A stretch of DNA of 64,000 nucleotides, from the NCBI GenBank assembly GCA_033065855.1, contig JAVXUO010000139.1:124001-188000 (forward strand), written 5' to 3'. Positions within the stretch are counted from its first letter, which is position 1, and every line of letters begins with the position of its first letter. The position numbers were made by a program, and so were the translations under genes. The DNA is from Escallonia rubra. Lineage: Eukaryota; Streptophyta; Magnoliopsida; Escalloniales; Escalloniaceae. Positions 56,113 to 64,000 of this stretch are shown piece after piece. A model generated the notes under the pieces. The model ran no database searches. It saw only the letters and a program-made list of their open reading frames with translations, and had not been told where the DNA came from.

Positions 56113-56760
56113 TCACATGGTTTTGTAAGTGCAGGATCTGCTCATATGAAGAACGTACGCAGTAAGACCAAGGGAGTCCATGATTCCAAAGGGACATTCT
56201 ATTTTGCTGAAGGCTAGGTTCCATAATTCACTTGCATAGGGACATTGTATAAACAGGTGGTCCACTGTTTCTGGGTGCCTCAAACAGATAACACAGTGCT
56301 CATCTTGGATGATGTTCCAGGCTTTGAGCCTTGATTTGGTTCTTAACCCACCTTTGCATATCAACCATAGTATTATTACACATCTGGGTATATTCTTAGC
56401 AAACCAGATCATTTTCCACCAAGGTGCATTAGGTGATCTTGTTCTAGTCCTTTCCCAAGATGTTTTGATAGTGAATTCTCCATTAGCTTGCAATTTCCAG
56501 ATAGCTTTATCTGGCACTCTTGTATCAGGTCTAGTTCTATTTGCCAAGACAGTATTCAACCTTCTTAGCTCATTTGGTCTACTGAGGAGTAGCTTCCACT
56601 CATTGCCCTGTATAAGCTCACCACCCTTGGCATTAACATCAATTCTAGAGTCATATATTCTACAAGTTCCACTTATTTATCGTCAAAGCTATTAAGGATA
56701 GAATTCAATCTCCCGTCATGTAGTATAATCTAACTATCTAAGTTTGAGTTAATTCAATAA
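56113..56760 (-). pseudogene. LINE fragment: reverse-transcriptase zinc-binding domain
   Basis: The frame 56559-56113 (148 aa from an internal Met) matches the zinc-binding domain found at the C-terminus of plant L1-type RT proteins: AIWKLQANGEFTIKTSW, WWKMIWFAKNIPRCVIILWL, GLRTKSRLKAWNI, CVICLRHPETVDHLFIQCPY, ASELWN. Upstream on the same strand NEWKLLLSRPNELRRLNTVL continues the frame to about 56640. The 5' RT domain is absent, so it is a truncated insertion within the CACTA element. It differs clearly from the LINE at 21430-22960. Confidence 0.82.
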
Positions 56761-58489
56761 GGATCTCGCAAAAGATTATAAGGTGCTTGGTTTTCTTTTA
56801 ATGCCCAGCAGGGGTTAATCTCTAGTAGGTTATTCTGGTTTTGAAGGGTGTTGCTGATATTAGGCTGTGGTACATTTAGTAGGCCTTCGGTAGAGTGTGG
56901 CACTGAGGGCTTGTAGGTGGTGAGGGGCTTATGCAATTCTGGAATAGGAATGGTTGTCTTTTGAGGAATGATCAGTAGGGTTAGGCTTAATGGGAATGAA
57001 GGGTTGGAATGAGCTGGTAGGCCTAGCATGAGGAGCTTGGTAGCGTGGCTTAGAGTGAATTCTAGTTAACATCAGATCCATTAAAATGAGGGAATTCCAG
57101 TTAAGGAGACGGTGTTTTTAAGTTACCTTGGGTGCAAGTTACACACTGAATGTGCTTCCCCATAACTCGATGTTGCTTTAGAACTGTGTGATGCTAACAA
57201 TTTAAAATCATTATTGTGTGATGCTGTCGTTGAATGATATCTCGTTCTAAGTAATAATCTTTCTAGTCAGGTTCACCTCCTTATAGGCATATAAAGTACT
57301 TTAGAGTGGTTGTCGCCTTCCGCCAACCTAAAAGCCCTGGACTCTAGTGTCCAGCACACATATTCAGCTCACTCTTCCTATCCACTCCACCAGAAAGAAA
57401 CCCCCTAGTTCAATCAAGCAAGCACGTGCAGTCTCTGAACCTCAGCAACAAACCTCACGCCTCCATAACTTCATATTTCTGTTTCATTATGTTTTGCTTC
57501 TAGAGTTCTAATTTCCTTGCCATATAGCATACATTCTCATCTTGATACATTATATCACAGTAACAAGATTTAAAGTGAAAGGAAGGGGGTGAGGGAACCC
57601 ATTGTTTGCAGGGCGATTTTATGGCACATTTAACAGGTCAAGTTTAGTCCATAGCTTCTGAAAATTCTAGCCCGCCCTGATATAAATCCTTTGAAGTCCA
57701 ACCACTAAATAGCCCTACTTTCTAAACCAAGCTCCAACTATTTGGAAAATATGAACTTTATTTATAACAGAATTCCACCCAACGGAACTCGATGTTACTT
57801 TATATCTAATATTTTTCCCCACAATCGCTCTCTTTAGCCGGCCTATTCATGGTCCAAGCTAGAACTACTATAGGTGCATCCAACATTTTAGTTCTAATTA
57901 AGGATACGATTGTATTACATTGATTGCCGGTGGAGTATTGCTTTTTAGATAGAGATTTCATTTGTAAATGTCCATTGTATATATGTTGCACTGAACAAGT
58001 TTAATTTCTTTAGCTATCTTATACTTGCTTCTTGAGAGGCTAAACATGATTGAGTAATTTGATTGTGCGGGCATTTGTGATAAGAAAAAAGATGTAATCG
58101 ATTGTGGGATTGCATGGAGTATGGAGATCGAGATTTGAGCAGCATCTTAACATGAATACTTCAATTCCTCTTGTCATTTTTAATGCAGGCTTGCGATCAT
58201 CGTTCTTTTAGTTGCGGTGTTCTCGGATGCGATATATATATACGGATCATCTTTTGACATGATATGAAGCAAGATGTCGATATTTTATGTGTCACCGACC
58301 ACTAGGATGGTTTCCTTTTTTTTTTGGCATCAACATGTGCATTGTATAGTTCTAATTTGTACTTAGAATATATGTCAAGCTTGGTTGCTATAGGTACTTT
58401 TGTCCTCGCTTTATAACCAAGTAAATCTTTGTGACGGATAGCATTAATTTTATATATTAGATTAAGACTTTTTCTACTATTTGTCGCTT
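56761..58489. other. CACTA 3' internal region, no recognised gene
   Basis: A minus-strand frame at 56754-57029 is proline- and leucine-rich (TLLIIPQKTTIPIPELHKPL) and could be an extension of the LINE insertion, but no domain is recognised. The rest is AT-rich and intron-like. A pyrimidine-cag acceptor-like site near 58187 (ttttaatgcag) may be a leftover of the second CACTA gene. Confidence 0.4.
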
Positions 58490-59222
58490 AATCTTTCTAT
58501 TATTTATCGTTAGAATTTGATACTCATCAAACACCAAAATATTCGTCGCTAAAGGCTAACAAGTAATGACAATTTTTTTTGTCGTTGAATGTAGTTTTTA
58601 ACGACGAATCAAAGACGTCAAGGAAGAATCGTGACAATCAATGTTTTTTGTGACGAATTTGAGTTCATCAACAAATGCTACCATTATTGACGAAAAAAGT
58701 ATGTCAATGAAGAATTGTTTTTTATTTTTTTTTTGTGACGAATTTAAGTTCGTCAACAAATATCACCATTATCGACGAAGGAAGCATGTCAAGGAAGTAT
58801 TGTGACGATCAATGTTTTTCGTGACGAACTTGAGTTCGTCAACAAATGCCACAATTGTCGACGAAGTCAAGATGTCAAGGGAAAAAATAGTGACGATGAA
58901 CCATTTGTTGACGAACCCAAGTTCGTCGGCAAATAAACCATTTTTTGACAAACTTGAACATCCAACGACAAATTCGAGCAAACTATTTTGACGAAATAGT
59001 TCGTCGTTAAATATCAGACATTCCTTGATGAGGTAAAAAATCGTCAATAAATATTCTTTTTATCGACGAACACATGTATTCGTCGAAAAATACATTTCTT
59101 GACGGCGAGTCTTTGACGAACTGCGTGACGAATGTTTTTCGTGACTGTATGTATTTCTTGACGAATATGAGACCTTCCTCGACGAATTCTGTTCGTCGCT
59201 AAATGACAAATTTCTTGTAGTG
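58490..59222. repeat. CACTA 3' subterminal repeats and TIR
   Basis: About a dozen copies of gtgacgaa(c/t)ttgagttcgtcaa and related GACGAA/TTCGTC pairs in alternating orientation, closing with tgttcgtcgctaaatgacaa and the TIR. The 5' end (48480-48510) is the inverted counterpart. Confidence 0.88.
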
Positions 59223-59412
59223 GATCAATATCAAAGGGTACGTGTTAGCTTCCACGTCTTGGCGTTCTCTCATCATCGGAATAAAGCTTTTGGTAATCTA
59301 TGGCTTCCATCGATTCCGGTGAGTTCAAAATCATATTGTTCTTATGTTTATACTTTTGTAAGATTCTAATGATCTTAATTATGGGGTCAAGATGAATTAA
59401 ATAATTCTAACA
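59223..59412 (+). repeat. Copia 3' LTR, second part
   Basis: Matches 43750-43940 (atcaata-caaagggtacgtg to aattctaaca) and is followed by the target duplication aacag. It completes the LTR interrupted at 48465. Confidence 0.9.
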
Positions 59413-60480
59413 AACAGAACTCCACGGCATCGCAAACCCTATGTTGAAACCTACTTCCATACTTCATATAAAATGAGAAAACCATGTGCGTTGTAAGTTT
59501 TTTGAAACCGGTGGCGCCATCTTTGTTTTATCAAAAGTCCAGACAAGTCTTCCCATGCCACTTGAGTCATTGATATAATATGCCCAAGTTGCTGAATTAT
59601 GTTGACGCCTGCTGTTCTTTATTCTAAGGTTCGTTGGAAGATGCTGGGCCAATAATTTCCCAGCTTTCAAAAAGTTCCTGGCACTTGGTTTTGAATTCAT
59701 TCTTGTATGTTTAGCATTTTTTATACTATCTGTACCCAAATTTTTCCATTTTAACCCTAATCTCTAGCTGCGGAAAATTGAGCCGCCTTTGTCCTGCTGA
59801 TCGGATCCAACGGTAGGTAGCTTTCTGGTCTCTTTATTCCCATCTGAAACTTCAACTCCACCCAATTCATTGTAATAACGTTTTCTTGACCTCTGTTCTT
59901 GGTCTATTGACTGCCCTTGAGAACGTTGATGCTCTCCCTCATCTGCTTATAGATGGATCAGATGACAAAAAAGAAACAAGAGGGGAAAACATTGTTGGCA
60001 ATATACTTATCGAAAACTGAATCAAGAAACCAAATACAATAATTTTAAGCACTGATGTACGGTGACTATTGCTCAAGACACTATGGGCATCCAAATGCTG
60101 TGGCAATTCCATTCATGAACCCAAAATCAAGCCCACCCCTTACCCCTAAACAAAGAAATTAATCCAGGCAGTAATTGGAAAACCCCAAATTGAACAGGAG
60201 GAACTCTGAATTTGTAGCAAAGGTGAGTGCTTCTCTAGTGACGGTAAAGGACAACAAAGATCGCAGTTCCTTGCTCTCAATCGGCGCTGACAACAGCAAA
60301 TGCATCAACAATCCTGTTCTTCTCCCCAGATTCAACCATTCCTCAACTCCAAACAGCACCAACAACAACGCAGGCCTTCGACATAAATGAACCACAGACA
60401 GAGAGGGAGAGGGAGAGCGAGAGAAAGAGAGAGAGAGAGAGAGGAGAGCTATGACATGACTGGATGTAGAGGTCGTAAGG
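59413..60480 (-). other. Possible remains of a host gene 5' part (minus strand), unassigned
   Basis: Three minus-strand pieces look exon-like. One is a CT-rich leader (complement of the GA repeat at 60398-60442) followed by ATG codons near 60391 and 60345. The second is an open stretch of about 58 codons between 59970 and 59770, entered through a cag-type acceptor and containing SRKRYYNELGGVEVSDGNKE and VGSDQQDKGGSIF. The third is a frame at 59739-59464 (NLRIKNSRRQHNSATWAYYI, SGMGRLVWTFDKTK). I recognise no family and cannot join them into one frame. If they are one gene, the Copia insertion at 59413 cuts it. A plus-strand 71-codon frame (60175-60390) overlaps the first piece. Confidence 0.25.
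60398..60442. repeat. GA microsatellite
   Basis: gagagggagagggagagcga then (ga)n. Pyrimidine-rich on the minus strand, as in many plant 5' leaders. Confidence 0.85.
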
Positions 60481-60622
60481 GAAAAGAGGAAAATCTGGCC
60501 TGTGTTCATAGTTTTCTCTGACACGAATGGTAAAGATTGAAAAAAAGGTGAAAACACTTCAAGGGTGTTTTTAATCCGATACAAATATAGAAAATGATAA
60601 AAATACATCTTTTTCGTAATCG

Positions 60623-62548
60623 TTACAAAAACGAGTTTTCGTAATCCCCCGAATTTTCTGGTGAAGAAATGGCTGCCTCGGGCCTTTTCGCAGGGAGAGT
60701 GGGCAATGCAGCTTGCAAATCGAGGACATGAATCGCTTGCTTAATCGAAGGACGAAGATTGATAACCGGATTAGTACACCATAGCCCGACCATCATCAAT
60801 CTTTCCATTTCTTCCTTGTTAAAATCTCCAGAGAGTTTCGTATCAGCAGCTTCGAGGATCCTTCCCATTCCGTAAAGGTCCCAAACCCAATTGACGATTC
60901 TTGTTTGACTTTTGTCAGCCTCGTGGTCGATAGGTTTTCGTCCACTGGCTATTTCTAACGCCAAAATTCCAAAGCTGTAGACATCTGACGCCTTGCTTGC
61001 CTGGTGTGTGAAGAAACACTCAGGGGCCATGTAGTCCCTGGTGCCGCCTACATCAGTCGTTCGCGATCCCTTTTCATGGTCGACTAGCCTTGCTAACCCG
61101 AAATCTCCAAGTTTCGCGTTGAAATTTGAATCTAACATGACATTGCTCGGTTTAATGTCCCTGTGCAGCACACATTGCTCCCATTCCTCGTGTAGATAGA
61201 GCAACGCGGAAGCCAGGCCACGAGCAATTTTGTACCTCATCGGCCATGTGAACAAGCCTTTACCTTTCAGGAGGTGAGAGTCTAAGCTACCTTTGGGCAT
61301 GAACTCGTAAACAAGCATAAATTTTCGTTTTTCGTGGCACCAGCCGATGAGTTGGACCAGATTCCTGTGCCTCAATCGGCTGATGATCCTCACTTCCGAT
61401 GCATACTCCTTGATTCCCTGCCTGGACTCCTGTGAAACCTTCTTAATCGCGACATGTGAATCCGATGCCTTCAGATACCCTTTGTAAACCCCACCAAATC
61501 CGCCCTCTCCAAGCTTCTCTGCATCCGCAAAATTACTCGTTGCACGAGCCAGGTCGCGGTAGGAGAACTTCTTCGGTCCTCTGCCCCTTTCAAATTCGTC
61601 TTCCATACCACGTACTGACTCTTCTTCTTCATCCCCGTGTTTCCTCTTTTTCCACCATAAACATGCTATGAGCGCAAAACCACCGATCAAACCGAGTAGG
61701 CCTACACTCAATCCCACAATAAATCCGATATTCGCCCTTCTCTTTCTGCCCACAATACTATATCCTTCATGGACAGGTGAAGTAGAGTTGAACTCCCATG
61801 ATAGAATGTTGTTTTCTTCGAAATACTGCCCTGTTCCACTTGAAAACCCAAAGCTTACCAAATCTGGCAAGTAGTCCCTCAAGTCAAGAGTATGATTCAA
61901 GCTACCTCGTTGGGTGCTACCATTTGAAAAAGAAGTGAAGACAACGGTGAGAAGTTTTGAGCTAGATCTATAACTAACCCAAGCATCATTCACTACCCTT
62001 TGCGTAAAATTATTGTCCCAATTTGCGGTCCTAACAGAAGCCATAGAATTGATGTCAATACCTACGTGGGGAAGGGACACATCCCAGTCATTCTGAAAAT
62101 TATCGAACTCCACCGCAAAGAAGTGATTGGCAGATGAGTTTTGGGCCGGGTTTGCAAGAGCAAGGCCACTGCCTTCTGCCTTATCTGGGATTTGCGAACC
62201 GACAGGAGCCATGAAGAAGGCAAAGCCATCTGCGAAAAAGCTTGCATTGCTCGCATAAACGATGAAGGAGAAATGGGTGGTGAAATCCGCAAGGATTCCA
62301 GAGGCATTGTCCCAGAGGTGGAGTGGTTCAGCATAGGTGGCTCGGCCGAAACTGTAGTCGCCTCGGGTGAGTAGGATGCCTTGGTCCGTGATACGCGCGT
62401 CCTGCTGGGTGCTAAAGCTGTTGTTGTTGGCAGTTCCAATGCTGGAAAGGTTGAAGTTCAGAGGATATGCGCAAGGGAAGATGAGAAAGAAGAAGAAGAA
62501 GAAGATACGTGAGCTCCAGTAGTGGGAGAAAGCCATGGGTGGGAGCAA
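60623..62548 (-). CDS. L-type lectin-domain receptor-like kinase (LecRK)
   Basis: This is an intact, intronless 641-aa frame and the only complete host gene in the window. Order: hydrophobic signal peptide (about residues 11-29), legume-lectin domain (30-257, with FAVEFDN at 144-150, VGIDINS at 162-168 and the closing LSWEFNST), a single membrane span (about 273-298) with a basic stop-transfer KKRKH, a short acidic juxtamembrane part, and a Ser/Thr kinase domain (about 345-615). Catalytic features are complete: glycine loop GEGGFG 347-352, VAIKK with catalytic K369, HRDIKPSN 462-469, DFG 482-484, APE 508-510. It should sit in the plasma membrane, with the lectin domain outside and the kinase in the cytoplasm. 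Lectin RLKs act in defence and development signalling; overall it resembles clade IX LecRKs. The start may be Met1 (62548) or Met6 (62533); only the signal-peptide length changes. The lectin DGFAFFMAP and D-N metal-site residues are present. The subdomain VIII loop reads GGTRDYMAPE rather than the common GT-GYMAPE. No TATA box is obvious upstream. Confidence 0.95.
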   Translation of the reverse strand: MLPPMAFSHYWSSRIFFFFFFLIFPCAYPLNFNLSSIGTANNNSFSTQQDARITDQGILLTRGDYSFGRATYAEPLHLWDNASGILADFTTHFSFIVYASNASFFADGFAFFMAPVGSQIPDKAEGSGLALANPAQNSSANHFFAVEFDNFQNDWDVSLPHVGIDINSMASVRTANWDNNFTQRVVNDAWVSYRSSSKLLTVVFTSFSNGSTQRGSLNHTLDLRDYLPDLVSFGFSSGTGQYFEENNILSWEFNSTSPVHEGYSIVGRKRRANIGFIVGLSVGLLGLIGGFALIACLWWKKRKHGDEEEESVRGMEDEFERGRGPKKFSYRDLARATSNFADAEKLGEGGFGGVYKGYLKASDSHVAIKKVSQESRQGIKEYASEVRIISRLRHRNLVQLIGWCHEKRKFMLVYEFMPKGSLDSHLLKGKGLFTWPMRYKIARGLASALLYLHEEWEQCVLHRDIKPSNVMLDSNFNAKLGDFGLARLVDHEKGSRTTDVGGTRDYMAPECFFTHQASKASDVYSFGILALEIASGRKPIDHEADKSQTRIVNWVWDLYGMGRILEAADTKLSGDFNKEEMERLMMVGLWCTNPVINLRPSIKQAIHVLDLQAALPTLPAKRPEAAISSPENSGDYENSFL

Positions 62549-62870
62549 GCAAGCAGAGTTGTACAGTTTTAATGTGAATGAAGCGCTTGCTTTGTACCTC
62601 CAACCTTGAATCTGTAGAATTCAAAAGGGCAAAAGGGAGTGGACTTCTAGGAATAGAATGACACTCGTGCCTAAACTTAAAACTGAAACCACATGCCTTC
62701 TACCCCTTTTTATCATAGATTCTAAATTACCATCTACTAGAAGGGGTAGAAAGGACTCCTTGATACAAAGGTTGGATTAATAACAAGATTAGCTTGATTT
62801 TAGGTGGTATTGGGATCATAGGCTATGTGAATCTGGTTTGAATTGGCTTGACTTTAAGGCCTTGGCTTAT
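62549..62870 (-). other. Upstream region of the lectin receptor kinase
   Basis: Probable 5' leader and promoter. No clear TATA box or other regulatory motif can be picked out. The SINE at 62871 lies about 320 bp upstream of the start codon. Confidence 0.4.
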
Positions 62871-63140
62871 TTTTTTTTTTTGTGCAAAAAAGGCTGGACC
62901 GTAAGGCTTTAATCCAACCGGCAGGGAGTATTACGCCTCGGGAACCTACAAGGCCGTCACATACATCTGAGCCCCCGATTCCCGCACCTATGTCGGGGCC
63001 GAAGCGCACAAGGACTCGTGTGTAGAGCACAAGCAGGGCGAGGACGTAAGTTTGCCACCAACAAGTGCGGCGATCAAGATTCGAACCCAGGTGAGAAACC
63101 TGGATTGAGATCCTGGGGACCGCTGAACCAACCCTTGTGC
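62871..63140 (-). mobile_element. tRNA-derived SINE, minus strand
   Basis: Read on the minus strand it starts near 63140 with caagggttggttcagcggt (A-box-like), has a B box gggttcgaatc (about 63085), continues with GC-richer body sequence, and ends in a poly(A) seen here as ttttttttttt at 62871-62881. I could not find a clear target-site duplication, so the outer limits are approximate. A plus-strand 63-codon frame within it is not a gene. Confidence 0.6.
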
Positions 63141-64000
63141 CAAATCTATTTCACACCTTATAACGCAAAATTACATGAATTTCTTTTTCTGCACTTTTTC
63201 CTTTTATGAACCACTGTTGCATCAATTAATTGCGAAATATAGCTTAAATGGTGTTTTTTTTATTCACTTATGTGGTATATTCATGAAAAAGGAATACATA
63301 AATGATATCAGAGACTTTCTTATAAGTTCGCGTGAGATCGTAGTGAAAGGAAAATGCTTCGTGACAAAAATCAACCGGTTATATTTATGTGCCAAAGCTC
63401 ACATAATCCAAGAGAGAAATAAATTGTTACTTTGGTTAATAAATATCCTCCATAATGCTAACATATTTTAATCTCATATGGTTGGTGTTATGGGCCGGAC
63501 ATGGAAGACCGATATCCTAATTAAGATGGAAAAAAAACGAAAGATCAAAGAATTCAAGGAAGAAAAGAATTGGAAGAAGGTACAATACGAGTTCAGGGCG
63601 ATGAGCATTGTGGGCAATCCATAAAAGATAATGAAAATTAAGAGGCCAATGCTTGAGAGTTACTTCCAAAACGATTCGAGAATTGTTCATATGTTAAATT
63701 ATGATATATGACTTGGCACATTATAATATGAAATCATTTATGTTGATTGATCTTTTCAAGGGCTTAGATACTTAGAATGACCTCTCTTAGACATTTTTAC
63801 ATCAATAACTTGTGCTAATTTTAAGCACCAATTGATTAGGTTAAACTTTTGAATAATTATCTAGCCATTCACACGTTGATAGTTTATTGGTCATACTAAG
63901 ATTGTCAAAATCAATTTTTTACGTAACATGTTTATGTGTCAATGTAATTATCAAAGTGAAGTGTGAATGTAGAATTGCTTCATTGCAGATAGTTATACTT
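63141..64000. other. AT-rich intergenic DNA, no gene seen
   Basis: Open frames are short (the longest is 98 codons at 63175-63471) and have no recognisable motif. No repeat boundaries can be fixed. Confidence 0.5.

Larger units (their letters stand above)
48466..59222 (+). mobile_element. CACTA (En/Spm) transposon, 10.8 kb, inside the Copia 3' LTR
   Basis: It starts CATTACAAGAAATTTTTCATT (48466; one mismatch from CACTACAAG) and ends in the complement of CACTACAAGAAATTTGTCAT (59222). Both ends continue into subterminal arrays built on GACGAAC/GTTCGTC (48485-48660 and 58490-59215). The flanks are ga on both sides (2 bp), with a degenerate third base; CACTA elements usually duplicate 3 bp. It encodes a TNP2-type transposase relic (51780-55549) and the start of a second gene (55789). 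A SINE and a LINE fragment are inserted. Removing it restores a continuous Copia LTR. Confidence 0.92.
43403..59417 (+). mobile_element. Ty1/Copia LTR retrotransposon, decayed, split by a CACTA element
   Basis: The outer boundaries are certain: aacag flanks both ends (43403-43407 and 59413-59417). The 5' LTR is 43408-43940 and begins TGTTGGAATTGATCGG. The primer-binding site tggtatcagagc is at 43943-43954. Degraded gag, protease, GAG-pre-integrase, integrase and RNase H pieces lie between 45270 and 47740. A polypurine tract aaatgggagaa (48128-48138) precedes the 3' LTR, which is 48139-48465 plus 59223-59412 because a 10.8-kb CACTA element inserted into it. The reverse transcriptase core is deleted. 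The domain order integrase before RT/RNase H places it in Ty1/Copia. Confidence 0.93.

Noticed and set aside
56309-56695. 128-codon plus-strand frame
   Set aside because: It is the antisense shadow of the LINE zinc-binding domain, which reads clearly on the minus strand.
60159-60608. 149-codon minus-strand frame as a protein-coding gene
   Set aside because: Much of it is the translation of a CT repeat (LSLSLSFSRSPSPSLS); no domain. It may be a leader region only.
62062-62439. 125-codon minus-strand frame and plus-strand frames at 61456-62374
   Set aside because: They are shadows of the lectin receptor kinase in other frames.

Overview
This is transposon-dominated plant nuclear DNA, most likely from a dicot. 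The evidence is intron-bearing transposase relics with plant CACTA, hAT, Copia, Gypsy-type LTR, TRIM, LINE, SINE, MITE and Helitron signatures, and a single intact host-type gene: a plant-specific L-type lectin receptor-like kinase (60623-62548, minus strand). Nothing bacterial, plastid or mitochondrial is seen.

Layout. 1-1777 is the 3' part of a CACTA (En/Spm) element. 1778-18280 and 23701-about 35705 are two directly repeated copies of one transposon-rich segment, separated by 5.4 kb of single-copy DNA (18281-23700) that holds a LINE relic, Helitron-like ends and short tandem repeats. Both copies share a fossil hAT element, an internally deleted LTR retrotransposon (LTR A) and a large solo LTR (family B). 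They differ by datable events. Copy 1 alone has the CACTA at its left edge, a second solo LTR B carrying a hAT transposon, and a 1.4-kb deletion. Copy 2 alone has a SINE and a 121-bp tandem duplication, and it preserves the empty target sites of the copy 1 insertions. 35018-39090 is the 3' tail and LTR of another Gypsy-like element, invaded by a Stowaway-type and a PIF/Harbinger-type MITE.

39453-43217 holds a miniature TRIM, a head-to-tail dimer of a 499-bp TRIM flanked by one target-site duplication, GC-rich tandem repeats and a Helitron-like 3' terminus. 43408-59412 is one decayed Ty1/Copia element with a perfect 5-bp target-site duplication (aacag). Its 3' LTR was split by a 10.8-kb CACTA element (48466-59222). 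The TNP2-like transposase relic of that CACTA was in turn hit by a SINE, and a LINE fragment lies in its 3' half. The nesting is therefore at least three levels deep.

59413-64000 is the gene-bearing flank: possible remains of a minus-strand gene, the receptor kinase, another SINE, and AT-rich DNA.

The biology is mostly a record of insertion, duplication and decay. I see no clear previously undescribed functional system. The most unusual structures are the TRIM dimer with a direct LTR-LTR joint and a single outer target-site duplication, and the duplicated segment that supplies matched filled and empty sites for several insertions. All family calls come from reading the sequence; no database search was possible.
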